Part shown: positions 6,683 through 14,168 of the stretch, one piece after another
How positions within the stretch are numbered: the first letter of the stretch is position 1
Layout: each line of letters opens with the position of its first letter
Source of the DNA: Micavibrio aeruginosavorus
GTDB taxonomy: Bacteria > Pseudomonadota > Alphaproteobacteria > Micavibrionales > Micavibrionaceae
Reading direction: 5' to 3'
Assembly (NCBI GenBank): GCA_003240795.1
Contig: QFNK01000014.1
Span: 1 to 15,375 of the forward strand
DNA length: 15,375 nt
The notes under the pieces: generated by a model
Database searches by the model: none
Seen by the model: the letters and a program-made list of their open reading frames with translations, nothing else
Told to the model about the DNA's origin: nothing
Program-made: the position numbers and the translations under genes

Positions 6683-7180
6683 ATGCGCGTAAAACAATTT
6701 AATGCGAAAGATTGGCGGCAATACAGGGCCATTCGCCTCGAAGCCCTGTCCCGTCACGCGGATGTGTACGGCAATTCTCTGGAGCTGGAACAAAGCTGGA
6801 GCGACGAGGACTGGCACGACATGGTTGGCGATGCCCGGCATGCGTTTTTCGGCCTGTATGACGGCGATGAACTCGTCGGATGCACCGCCGTCTTTACGGA
6901 CAGAAACGATATTTCAGGGAAGACGGCGCTTCTGGCCGGATCTTATATCCGACAGGACTACCGCGGTCGCGGCCTGTCGCGAAAGCTCTATGACGCAAGA
7001 CTGGAATGGATTCGCGCATCGAAACGTTTTGATGCGGCCGTCGTCGGACACAAGGAAGGCAACGAAGTCTCCCGCCGCGCGAACCAGGCTTTCGGTTTCA
7101 CGCATTCCCGCACGGAAGAAAAGACATGGGGCGACGGTTCCAAGGGAACAATACATATTTACACAATGAGGTTGAAATGA
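6683..7180 (+). CDS. GNAT-family N-acetyltransferase (first of three)
   Basis: A 165-residue single-domain GNAT that would transfer an acetyl group from acetyl-CoA to an unknown amine. Visible are the N-terminal helix/strand region (FNAKDWRQYRAIRLEAL at 6-22), the central strand FFGLYDGDELVGCTAVF, and the acetyl-CoA pyrophosphate loop YIRQDYRGRGLSRKLY (88-103, R/QxxGxG/A form). The motif B region has NEVSRRANQAFGF. It resembles small-molecule GNATs more than the RimJ/L type of the next two genes. A strong GGGAGGAG ribosome site precedes the ATG. The last codons overlap the next start as ATGA, so it heads a coupled operon. Confidence 0.88.
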   Translation: MRVKQFNAKDWRQYRAIRLEALSRHADVYGNSLELEQSWSDEDWHDMVGDARHAFFGLYDGDELVGCTAVFTDRNDISGKTALLAGSYIRQDYRGRGLSRKLYDARLEWIRASKRFDAAVVGHKEGNEVSRRANQAFGFTHSRTEEKTWGDGSKGTIHIYTMRLK

Positions 7181-7794
7181 GCACGAACGTAACGACGAAG
7201 AAAAACCCGATCATGATCGATGTGCCGATGCCCATCGAAACGCCGCGCCTGATCTTGCGTAATGTTATGCCGGGTGATGGCAAAGCCACTTTCGAAGCAA
7301 AGCAGGAAAGCTATGAAGATTTAAAGAAATGGATGCCTTGGGCAAAAGAGCTCGGTACTGAAGAGGATTTGGAAGTCGTAGCGAGAAAAAACTATGCAGA
7401 ATTTATCCTGCGCGAAGACATCATGATATTGGGGTTTGAAAAGGCCACAGGGAAATTTGTTATCGGCACGGGCCTGCACCGCATGGATTGGGACGCCGGA
7501 TATTTTGAAATCGGCTACTGGGTACGATCCTCCGCGCACGGCCAAGGCTACGCCACCGAAAGCACAAACGCTTTACTGCGGTATGCGTTCAACGCTCTGG
7601 GCGCCCAAAAAGTCGGCATCTGTCACGCAGGCGGCAACGACGCCAGCCGCAGGGTTATTGAAAAGCTGGGCTTCATACCGCGCGGTGTAATTGAAGATAA
7701 CAATATTTTACCGACGGGCGAGCGCACATCGCGCCACTGGTTCGCAAGGTATGACCTAGGCGGCCTTCCTGAACTGAAAGTGAAATGGGGATAG
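7177..7794 (+). CDS. GNAT-family N-acetyltransferase, RimJ/RimL-like (second of three)
   Basis: A 205-residue GNAT of the RimJ/RimL (Acetyltransf_3-like) type. It opens with a polar tail, then IETPRLILRNVMPGDG (20-35), the strand LGFEKATGKFVIGTGLHRMD, the acetyl-CoA loop GYWVRSSAHGQGYATES (113-129), and KVGICHAGGNDASRRVIEKLGF near the C-terminus. RimJ/L relatives acetylate ribosomal protein N-termini, but many stand-alone members modify antibiotics or metabolites, so the substrate is open. The start is the ATG at 7177, which overlaps the previous stop (ATGA) and has GAGG six bases upstream. A longer in-frame reading from 7126 would run through the first gene and is less likely. Confidence 0.88.
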   Translation: MSTNVTTKKNPIMIDVPMPIETPRLILRNVMPGDGKATFEAKQESYEDLKKWMPWAKELGTEEDLEVVARKNYAEFILREDIMILGFEKATGKFVIGTGLHRMDWDAGYFEIGYWVRSSAHGQGYATESTNALLRYAFNALGAQKVGICHAGGNDASRRVIEKLGFIPRGVIEDNNILPTGERTSRHWFARYDLGGLPELKVKWG

Positions 7795-7797
7795 AGC

Positions 7798-8328
7798 ATG
7801 AAAAACGACATCTATATTGAAACAGACAGGCTGATCCTTCGCAGCGGCCATGTGGAGGACGCACAGGTGCTGCATGTTGCAGTAAACGAGGTGTGGGATG
7901 AACTCCAACTTTGGATGAGCTGGGCATTCGAAGGGAACCAGAAGATCGAGGCACAAAATGCATTCCTGTCAGACGGGAAGCAAAATCCCATTTTGGGTTT
8001 TGATAAAGCTACCGGCGCTTTTGTCATTGCAACGGGCTATCATCCTCATGATGAGCGCTCTGTCGAAACGGGCTATTGGGTCGCAAAGGACTTCCGCAGT
8101 CGGGGTCTGGCACACGAGGCAATGCAGGCCGTCCTGTCGCACATTTTTGAGAAGAATGTCAGCGAGGCAATATACATCTGCCATGCCGAAGGAAACACGC
8201 CGAGCGAGAACCTGATAAAAAAACTTGGCTTTACCAAAACGGGAATCACGGAAAGCGATCATGTCCGTTGCAGCGACGGCGTGCGTCTTAACACGCATCA
8301 TTACACGATGGAAAGGCGGCATGTATGA
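7798..8328 (+). CDS. GNAT-family N-acetyltransferase, RimJ/RimL-like (third of three)
   Basis: A 176-residue protein clearly paralogous to the preceding GNAT: LGFDKATGAFVIATG against LGFEKATGKFVIGTG, ETGYWV against EIGYWV, ICHAEGN against ICHAGGN, and KKLGF against EKLGF. The N-terminal IETDRLILRSG is the RimJ/L signature. Its acetyl-CoA loop is DFRSRGLAHEA (98-108), which still fits RxxGxA. The region between the first helix and the central strand is shorter than in its neighbour. The ATG follows the previous stop by 3 nt, with GGGGATAGAG upstream as ribosome site. The stop overlaps the MFS start as ATGA. An acylating role is likely; the substrate is unknown. Confidence 0.88.
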   Translation: MKNDIYIETDRLILRSGHVEDAQVLHVAVNEVWDELQLWMSWAFEGNQKIEAQNAFLSDGKQNPILGFDKATGAFVIATGYHPHDERSVETGYWVAKDFRSRGLAHEAMQAVLSHIFEKNVSEAIYICHAEGNTPSENLIKKLGFTKTGITESDHVRCSDGVRLNTHHYTMERRHV

Positions 8329-9518
8329 ACCATAACATCCGCCAGATAAAGCTACACACAATCTGCACGAACATGCTGTTCGTTCTGCCGGTTATTGTGC
8401 TTTATTATCAGTCTATCGGTCTCGGCTTTCGCGAGTTCCTGATCGGCGAGGCGTTTTTTTCCGCCGTAGTCCTGTTCGCGGAGGTTCCGTCCGGGTGGAT
8501 ATCGGACACATGGCGGCGCAAATCGACGCTGATCCTCGGCGCTTTTTTCGGAATATGCGGGCTAAGCCTTCTGATGGTTGCGGACAATTTCTGGATGGCA
8601 ACGGCGGCGCAGGGGATTGTCGGTCTCGCGGTTGCGCTGAATTCCGGCACGAACACCGCGCTTCTATACGACACACTGTATGAACAAGGCCGCGCGGATG
8701 ATTACAGGCGCGTCGACGGTGACCGTCACAGCTTCGGCATCTACGGTACGGCCTTGTCCTGTATCATAGGCGCGTTGCTGTTCAGCGTCGATCCGAAGCT
8801 GCCTTTGCTGTTCGACATCCTGATCATGGTGGTTGCGATGATCGCCATCGCGTGCGTCCGCGAACCAAAACGGCACCAGAAGAGTGTCGAGAAGCACGTC
8901 TTCCGCGACCTCTATGAAACCATGAAATATGCCCTGTCCGGACATCCGGAGATTACAGGCATCATCATGGTATCGACGGTTGTTCTTTGCACCACAAAAC
9001 TGATGCTCTGGGCGCAGCAACCGTATTATACGATGATCGGCATTCCTGTCGAATGGTTCGGCGTCATCATGGCGGGCAGCTTTGCGGTCGGCGGCATGGC
9101 GGGGCAATTCAGTCACAGGATCGAGCATTGGGGAAGCAACCGTGCCGCCCTGGCTGTTACCGCCGTCATACTGTCACTGGCCTGCTTCAGCCTGATCATA
9201 TGGCCGGCCGCGCTTCTGGCCGTGCCGATGTTCCTCACCGGAACGCTTGCCTACGCCACCATGACGCCGCGCATCAACAACGCTATCAACAGCCGTGTAG
9301 GATCGGAACGACGGGCGACCATATTGTCAACGGCCAGCCTGATGGTGCATCTGCTGTTCATCCCGACGAGCGTTCTGGTGGGGTATCTGTCCGACCATGG
9401 CGGCATCACCGCGTCGCTATGGTGGATCGGCGCACAGTTGTTCGTGCTGTCCGCAATCGGCCTGTGGCTTTGGGGAAGACGCGGTTACAGCGCGAGTTCC
9501 ACCATCACCGGAACGTGA
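8325..9518 (+). CDS. MFS transporter, probable drug/metabolite exporter
   Basis: A 397-residue inner-membrane protein with about twelve hydrophobic spans, as expected for the major facilitator superfamily. The loop 2-3 motif A is GWISDTWRRK at 57-66 (GxxxDxxGRK type with Arg in place of the second Gly). A long charged central loop (REPKRHQKSVEKHVFRDLYE, ~178-197) separates the two six-helix halves. It carries no strong substrate-specific motif; drug or metabolite export by proton antiport is the family-level guess. Translation is coupled to the third GNAT by ATGA (8325-8328). Its last 34 bases overlap the 3' end of xthA on the other strand, and the final residues GYSASSTITGT look like read-through rather than a conserved tail. 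Confidence 0.87.
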   Translation: MNHNIRQIKLHTICTNMLFVLPVIVLYYQSIGLGFREFLIGEAFFSAVVLFAEVPSGWISDTWRRKSTLILGAFFGICGLSLLMVADNFWMATAAQGIVGLAVALNSGTNTALLYDTLYEQGRADDYRRVDGDRHSFGIYGTALSCIIGALLFSVDPKLPLLFDILIMVVAMIAIACVREPKRHQKSVEKHVFRDLYETMKYALSGHPEITGIIMVSTVVLCTTKLMLWAQQPYYTMIGIPVEWFGVIMAGSFAVGGMAGQFSHRIEHWGSNRAALAVTAVILSLACFSLIIWPAALLAVPMFLTGTLAYATMTPRINNAINSRVGSERRATILSTASLMVHLLFIPTSVLVGYLSDHGGITASLWWIGAQLFVLSAIGLWLWGRRGYSASSTITGT

Positions 9519-10273
9519 TCGGAGGTTTTTTCCCAGTCACGCGTTTCGGCGAGGATCTTGTGCGATTGCAGCTTGCCGGCGAGCGGAGGCGTAACCCAGA
9601 TATGATCGAGCCTGCGGCCGCGGTTGGAAACTTTCCAGTCGCGGTTGCGGTAACTCCACCACGTATAGCACTTTTCGTCCTCCGGCACGAAATGGCGGAT
9701 CGCGTCATGCCATGACAGGGCGCCGTACATGCGGGTCAGTTTTTCAACCTCGACCGGCGTGTGCGATACAACGCTCAAAAGCTGCTTATGCGACCAGACA
9801 TCGTGCTCCAGCGGCGCGATGTTGAAATCGCCGACGGCGACGACGTTCTGATCGGCGGAATAATTGTCCGCGAACCAGCGCCCGACCTCATCCACGAAAT
9901 CCAGCTTGTGCGCGAACTTGTCGTTAAGGTCGGTGTCCGGAATATCGCCGCCCGCGGGGATATAGAGATTGTGCAGGTCGAAATCCTTGAACTTCGCCGC
10001 GATATGACGGCAATCCTCCCGCCCGCAGCGGTGATGGATGTCTTTCGCCACAAACGGAAGGCGCGATAAGATCGCCACGCCGTTATAGGATTTCATGCCG
10101 TGGAAATGCTGGTGCACATATCCTTCCGCCGCGAATGTTTCCGACGGAAAAAACTCGTCCGGCGTCTTCGTTTCCTGCAGACACACGACATCGGCATCGA
10201 GCATCCGCATCACGTCCACGACCAGCGGCGCGCGCAGGCGCACCGAATTGATATTCCACGTTACGATTTTCAT
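9485..10273 (-). CDS. xthA: Exodeoxyribonuclease III (AP endonuclease, ExoIII family)
   Basis: Mg-dependent AP endonuclease and 3'-repair exonuclease of base-excision repair. The 262-residue length is typical. Catalytic landmarks in order are WNINS (N7), LQETK (metal ligand E34), NLYIPAGG (Y104), GDFN (D149, N151), RLDHIWV (D223) and SDHVPV (D252/H253). All residues of the EEP-fold active site are therefore present. The ATG stands 5 nt after the ybaB stop with no clear ribosome site, suggesting coupling to ybaB. Its 3' end overlaps the converging MFS gene by 34 bp. In many alphaproteobacteria recR occupies this position after ybaB, so the placement is unusual. Confidence 0.95.
   Translation of the reverse strand: MKIVTWNINSVRLRAPLVVDVMRMLDADVVCLQETKTPDEFFPSETFAAEGYVHQHFHGMKSYNGVAILSRLPFVAKDIHHRCGREDCRHIAAKFKDFDLHNLYIPAGGDIPDTDLNDKFAHKLDFVDEVGRWFADNYSADQNVVAVGDFNIAPLEHDVWSHKQLLSVVSHTPVEVEKLTRMYGALSWHDAIRHFVPEDEKCYTWWSYRNRDWKVSNRGRRLDHIWVTPPLAGKLQSHKILAETRDWEKTSDHVPVMVELAL
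9504..9531 (+). terminator. Weak terminator-like hairpin after the MFS gene
   Basis: ATCAC (9504-9508) and GTGAT (9515-9519) can pair around a 6-nt loop. A run of six T follows at 9526-9531 after a 6-nt gap. The stem is short and the spacing loose. It overlaps the MFS stop and the 3' end of xthA. Confidence 0.25.
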
Positions 10274-10278
10274 GGGAT

Positions 10279-10611
10279 TTAGAACGGCAGGCCGCCGCCG
10301 CCGAGCATACCGGGCGGGAGGCCGAGGTCGGACATCATCTTTTGGGTTTCTTCGGCCATCTTTGCGTCGCCTTTACCCTTGGCGTCGTTCAGCGCGGCCT
10401 TCAGCAGGTCTTCGAGCACTTCTTTTTCATCGGCAACGAGCAGCGACGGATCGATGGAGATGCCCTGACACTGTCCCTTGCAGGTCATCGTGACTTTCAC
10501 AAGGCCGCCGCCGGACAATCCCTCGACGCTGACATTGCCCATTTTTTCCTGCATGTCGGCCATCTTGCCCTGCATGGCTTTTGCTTGTTGCATCATCTTT
10601 GCGATATTCAT
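10279..10611 (-). CDS. ybaB: YbaB/EbfC family nucleoid-associated protein
   Basis: A 110-residue DNA-binding protein of the YbaB/EbfC family, which forms dimers with two helical 'tweezers' and coats the nucleoid. It starts MNIAKMMQQAKAMQGKMADM, the characteristic Met/Gln/Lys-rich first helix. The central sheet follows (VSVEGLSGGGLVKVTMTCKG, then ISIDPSLL). The second helix is VLEDLLKAALNDAK, and the Gly-rich tail GLPPGMLGGGGLPF is typical of the family. The ATG is one base after the dnaX stop, and AGAGGA inside the dnaX end serves as ribosome site. dnaX-ybaB is one of the most conserved gene pairs in bacteria, which supports both calls. Confidence 0.95.
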   Translation of the reverse strand: MNIAKMMQQAKAMQGKMADMQEKMGNVSVEGLSGGGLVKVTMTCKGQCQGISIDPSLLVADEKEVLEDLLKAALNDAKGKGDAKMAEETQKMMSDLGLPPGMLGGGGLPF

Positions 10612-10612
10612 T

Positions 10613-12295
10613 TTATAGGTCCTCTTTTTTATGAATGGCTTTTAACTGCGCGTTCGGAAATATGTCGAGCACTTGCGAGACCAGCGGCTGCGCGCGCATG
10701 GCGTCGAACTTGGCCTGCTCCGCCGCTTTCGCCGCCTGCGCCAGCGTCGGCTGCCCCGGCGCGTCGGAGACTGTAATCATCCAGCGGTTGCCCGTTGCGG
10801 CTTTCAGCGCCTGCGTCAATTCCTGTGCAAGGCTTTGCGAGGCCAGAGGATCGGGACGGTACTCAAGGCGCCCCTCCTCCAGCTTCACCAGATGAACGTA
10901 GAGGTAAACCTGACTGGCAAGCATGATGTGGCCGGATTGCTGGAGCACGGCCTGCATGTCGGTCAGGCTTGCGATCTCCGTAATCGGCGCAGGCTTTGCT
11001 TCTACCTGAACGGCCGGTGCAGCCACGGCCACCGCCGCGCCGCCACCGGAAGAAGACATCACGGACGCACCGCGCCCGCCGCCGGAACCGCCGCCGCCCG
11101 AAGGCGCGGACGGCATCGCGGGAAGGACGCCGCCGTCCTTGATTTTCTTGATAAGATCGGCAGGGTCGGGAAGGTCCGCCGCATAGGCAAGGCGAATAAC
11201 GACCATCTCCGCCGCCTTTTGCGGGACAGGCGCGAAGTTGACTTCGTTTACGCCCTTTAGAAGGATTTGCCACACGCGGGCCAGCGCGGGCATGGACATT
11301 TTCATGGCAAGAAGGCTCGCGCGCTCCATTTCTTCCTTCGCCATCACTTGCATCGTCGCCTGCAACGACGGCACGGCGCGGAGTTTGGTGAGCAGGTGCG
11401 ACAGATCGAGCAGGTCGCCCATGATCACGGACGGATCGGCGCCTTTCTTGTAGAGGTCTTCCATGATCTCCAGCGCGCGGGCGGGGTCGCCGCTCACCGC
11501 GCTTTCGAGCAGGTTCAAAATCAGGGAGCGGTCGGCAAGGCCGAGCATGTCCTTGACGTTCTGCGCGGTGACATGCCCTTGCGAAAGGGCAATCGCCTGA
11601 TCCAGCATCGAAAGACCGTCACGGGCGGAACCATCGGCCGCGCGCGCAATCAGCGTCAGCGCTTCCTCGTCCGCCTTGATGCCTTCCTTCTCGCATATCT
11701 TGCCGTAGTAATCGCCAAGGGTCGCGGCATCGATGCGGCGCAGGTCGAAACGCTGGCACCGCGATAGGACGGTGACAGGCACGCGGCGGATTTCCGTCGT
11801 CGCGAAAATGAACTTCACATGCGCGGGCGGTTCTTCCAGCGTTTTCAGAAGCGCGTTGAACGCTTCGGTCGTCAGCATGTGCACTTCGTCGATGATGTAG
11901 ATTTTATAACGTGCGGAGACTGGCGCATAGCGCACCCCGTCGAGGATTTCACGGATGTCGTTGATCCCGCGGCGGGAGGCCGCATCCATTTCGAAAACAT
12001 CGGGATGACGGTCTTCGGTAATCGCACGGCAGATTTCGCAGTCGTCTGTCGGGCCGGTCGTCGGGCCGGACGTGCCGTCGGGGCCGGTATAGTTCAGCGC
12101 CTTGGCGATCAGACGCGCCGTCGTCGTCTTACCCGTCCCGCGAATACCGGTCAGCATGAAGGCATGCGCGATGCGTCCGCTGTCGATCGCGTTCCTCAGC
12201 GTGCGGATCAGCGCTTCCTGACCGATGACGTCATCGAAGTTTTTAGGACGGTATTTGCGCGCAAGGACGCGGTACTCTTTCTGGCTTTCGGACAT
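10613..12295 (-). CDS. dnaX: DNA polymerase III subunit tau/gamma
   Basis: Clamp-loader ATPase subunit of DNA polymerase III. Domains in order (from this start): AAA+ module with YRVLARKYRPKNFDDVIGQE (8-27), Walker A GIRGTGKT (50-57), Walker B IIDEVH (134-139) and the SRC motif (178-180). The lid/collar comes next, then a Gly/Ser/Ala-rich linker near residues 390-435, then a C-terminal tau-like region ending in PNAQLKAIHKKEDL. The 560-residue length is normal. The zinc module is odd: the usual four cysteines (LNC...PCGVC..C) are reduced to C86 and C89, with Y69 and T83 in place of the other two. The start is uncertain: AGG is 9 nt before the ATG at 12295 and 3 nt before that at 12301. No A-AAA-AAG slip site for gamma was seen. 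Confidence 0.95.
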   Translation of the reverse strand: MSESQKEYRVLARKYRPKNFDDVIGQEALIRTLRNAIDSGRIAHAFMLTGIRGTGKTTTARLIAKALNYTGPDGTSGPTTGPTDDCEICRAITEDRHPDVFEMDAASRRGINDIREILDGVRYAPVSARYKIYIIDEVHMLTTEAFNALLKTLEEPPAHVKFIFATTEIRRVPVTVLSRCQRFDLRRIDAATLGDYYGKICEKEGIKADEEALTLIARAADGSARDGLSMLDQAIALSQGHVTAQNVKDMLGLADRSLILNLLESAVSGDPARALEIMEDLYKKGADPSVIMGDLLDLSHLLTKLRAVPSLQATMQVMAKEEMERASLLAMKMSMPALARVWQILLKGVNEVNFAPVPQKAAEMVVIRLAYAADLPDPADLIKKIKDGGVLPAMPSAPSGGGGSGGGRGASVMSSSGGGAAVAVAAPAVQVEAKPAPITEIASLTDMQAVLQQSGHIMLASQVYLYVHLVKLEEGRLEYRPDPLASQSLAQELTQALKAATGNRWMITVSDAPGQPTLAQAAKAAEQAKFDAMRAQPLVSQVLDIFPNAQLKAIHKKEDL

Positions 12296-12367
12296 ACCCA
12301 TATACCTAGGACGATTCCGCCCCGAGTTCAAACGGAATGGCGCGGATTTCCGGAGCTTTTACGGGTT

Positions 12368-13489
12368 TTAGACCGCGCGGAGAACCTGATGGCTCATACG
12401 CTCCTGCGGGCTGCGGTTAACCTTTACGAGTTTGAGTTGCGATTCCTCGTAAAGCTTGTCCACGAATTCCTGCGGGTAACGATACCCGTTTGCATAAGAC
12501 AGGAATTCGCCCTTTTTCCACTCTGCATGACGGCCACCGATCTGAAACGCGGTGTCGCACCTCGCCTCCCACCCCAATGCGTGCAGATGGTTGGCGGGAT
12601 TCCAGAAGCGTTTGAACTTGAAGGCGGACGGGTCAAACTGCACCGTGTCAATATCGACAGGCACCTTCTTGAGCGTCTGTGTGGCCAACTTCTCATGCAC
12701 CTTATCGCCGTAACAGGCCTTGATCGTTTCCTCATCCTGGTTCTGGTCGATCCCGAGAATAAGGATATCGCCCTCTTTCATATGGCGGCGGTAATTCTGC
12801 AGAGCGGAAAGTACATTTTCCTTCGGCATCTCACCCGTCGGAAAGCCGGGCATATTGCCGAGCGTTGCACCGAATTGAACGATGATCCTGCGTCCCTGTT
12901 GCGGTAGGTCTTCAAACAGCCTAGGGTCCGCGCTGCGTGCAAATTCTTCGGAAAGCGGTCTACGCTTTTCCATGTCACCGGAGTTAAAATCCGATGTGCG
13001 GAAATAGCGTCTTGTCTCAGGGAAATGGGTATAAACCATCTCCATCGTCTCCAGCAGGGATTCGAAAGAACCTTCCACATCGACATAATTGTCAGGCTGG
13101 ACGGCTTTCAGGATGTTGAATGTCTTTTCCGATGCAGGGCCGGAGCCAAGCTCGATCAGCGTCAAAGGATCACCCGGCGCCATTCCGGATCTTGCCAGAT
13201 CCGCGTAGAAACCGCCATGTGTGGTGATCAGGTCGCGGTCTTCCCAGTAAGGGTAATAAACGGGCGTTTTTGTAATCTCTTTAAATGTTTCAGCTGACTC
13301 GCCGGTCGTGACAAATTTTGCAGCATCCCCTGCGGCCTCTTTTGTAAAAAGCGCCCGCATGACCGTTTTGAAATCGTCCGCCTTGGCGTAATAACTCGGC
13401 GCTCTCATGCGCGCGGCGTCGAAGGTCGCCTGCGTCGGAGGGCCAATCACCTCGGCGTCGTAATAATAATCTTCCACTTTTTTAAGCAT
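12368..13489 (-). CDS. Histidine-specific SAM methyltransferase family protein (EgtD-like)
   Basis: A 373-residue protein with the layout of the EgtD/DUF2260 methyltransferase family (Methyltransf_33), whose known member trimethylates histidine in ergothioneine synthesis. Landmarks: FKEITKTPVYYPYWEDRDLI (69-88, matches the '.LT..P.YY....E..L' substrate region), SAM motif I LIELGSGPASEKT (111-123), DVEGSFESLL (137-146), QFGATLGNMPGF (205-216, equivalent of GSTIGN, with N212 where EgtD has its histidine-contacting Asn), and LGIDQNQDEETIKACYGD (245-262). No EgtB-type sulfoxide synthase gene is nearby, so ergothioneine synthesis is not supported. The ATG overlaps the regulator stop by 8 nt (ATGCTTAA), so the two proteins are probably made together. 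The true substrate is unknown. Confidence 0.78.
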   Translation of the reverse strand: MLKKVEDYYYDAEVIGPPTQATFDAARMRAPSYYAKADDFKTVMRALFTKEAAGDAAKFVTTGESAETFKEITKTPVYYPYWEDRDLITTHGGFYADLARSGMAPGDPLTLIELGSGPASEKTFNILKAVQPDNYVDVEGSFESLLETMEMVYTHFPETRRYFRTSDFNSGDMEKRRPLSEEFARSADPRLFEDLPQQGRRIIVQFGATLGNMPGFPTGEMPKENVLSALQNYRRHMKEGDILILGIDQNQDEETIKACYGDKVHEKLATQTLKKVPVDIDTVQFDPSAFKFKRFWNPANHLHALGWEARCDTAFQIGGRHAEWKKGEFLSYANGYRYPQEFVDKLYEESQLKLVKVNRSPQERMSHQVLRAV

Positions 13490-14153
13490 ACTTCTTAACT
13501 TCTAGGGGTGAATGAAGGGGAACGGCCAGCATGTCCCAGAAACGATAGAACATGAGCTTGAAACTCTCCGCGAAATCGCGGTTGTGCAAAACGCGCACCG
13601 TGACATTGCCCGGCGTAAAGCGGATCAGCGCCAGTTTGTCGGCATACATATAGTGGGATGTGTTGTTGTAGAAGACATCGGACGGAATGGCGCGATATTC
13701 CGCATAGGTCGCAAATGTCGTGTTGTCGCCTTCCTTGACAAGGATATGGGCGCGTATTCCCGGTATCGCGGCGATACGGTCGCGCATTTTGGTTGCCTGT
13801 TCCATCCCCTGCCATCTCAGCCAGTTTGTTTCATCCACATTGGACACACAATATGTTCCGGGATTTTTTTCCATTGTTTCAATGACATCCATCATAAATG
13901 CATTGAATCCGGCTACACCTTCGTAGGATAGAACGTCCGAACGCACGATTTTGATCCCGTCATCGTCGGTAAATTGTAGCCCCTGACGCTCATAGAATTG
14001 TTTCAGGGCATCCAGGCTGCGCAGGGAACCGTCCGTCACCCCGCGTTCAATGTTGGAAAGCGTTGATTTGGTAATGCCCGACGCGATGGCGACATCGTCC
14101 TGGCTCATATCAAGGTGCGCACGAGCGGCGCGTAGCTGTCCTGCTGTTATCAT
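13482..14153 (-). CDS. XRE-family transcriptional regulator with an unknown C-terminal domain
   Basis: A 223-residue regulator. The N-terminus is a Cro/C1-type helix-turn-helix: ITAGQLRAARAHLDMSQDDV, then AIASGITKSTLSNIERG (22-38), then SLDALKQFYERQGLQF, the common alphaproteobacterial 'ItaaQLRAAR.lL..sQ' form. The remaining ~145 residues are a separate domain that I do not recognise. It includes NVDETNWLRWQGMEQATKMR, FATYAEYRAIP, GNVTVRVLHN and FKLMFYRFWDMLAVP; the last resembles the end of some effector-binding regulator domains, which is only a weak hint. I chose the ATG at 14153 (GGGG 4 nt upstream). A GTG at 14165 would add four residues. It is coupled to the methyltransferase gene by an 8-nt overlap and preceded by a palindrome, suggesting autoregulation. 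Confidence 0.87.
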   Translation of the reverse strand: MITAGQLRAARAHLDMSQDDVAIASGITKSTLSNIERGVTDGSLRSLDALKQFYERQGLQFTDDDGIKIVRSDVLSYEGVAGFNAFMMDVIETMEKNPGTYCVSNVDETNWLRWQGMEQATKMRDRIAAIPGIRAHILVKEGDNTTFATYAEYRAIPSDVFYNNTSHYMYADKLALIRFTPGNVTVRVLHNRDFAESFKLMFYRFWDMLAVPLHSPLEVKKYA

Positions 14154-14168
14154 TTTGCCCCACACTTC

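Noticed and set aside
11000..11110. Gly/Ser codon-rich stretch in dnaX as a repeat element
   Set aside because: It encodes the flexible linker before the tau C-terminal region and is a normal feature of DnaX.
11130..11160. A-rich stretch in dnaX considered as a frameshift site for making gamma
   Set aside because: The codons read AAG AAA ATC AAG, with no A-AAA-AAG heptamer and no clear stimulatory hairpin.
11819..12907. Plus-strand open frame of 362 codons across dnaX and the methyltransferase
   Set aside because: It crosses two well-supported minus-strand genes and has no recognisable domain.
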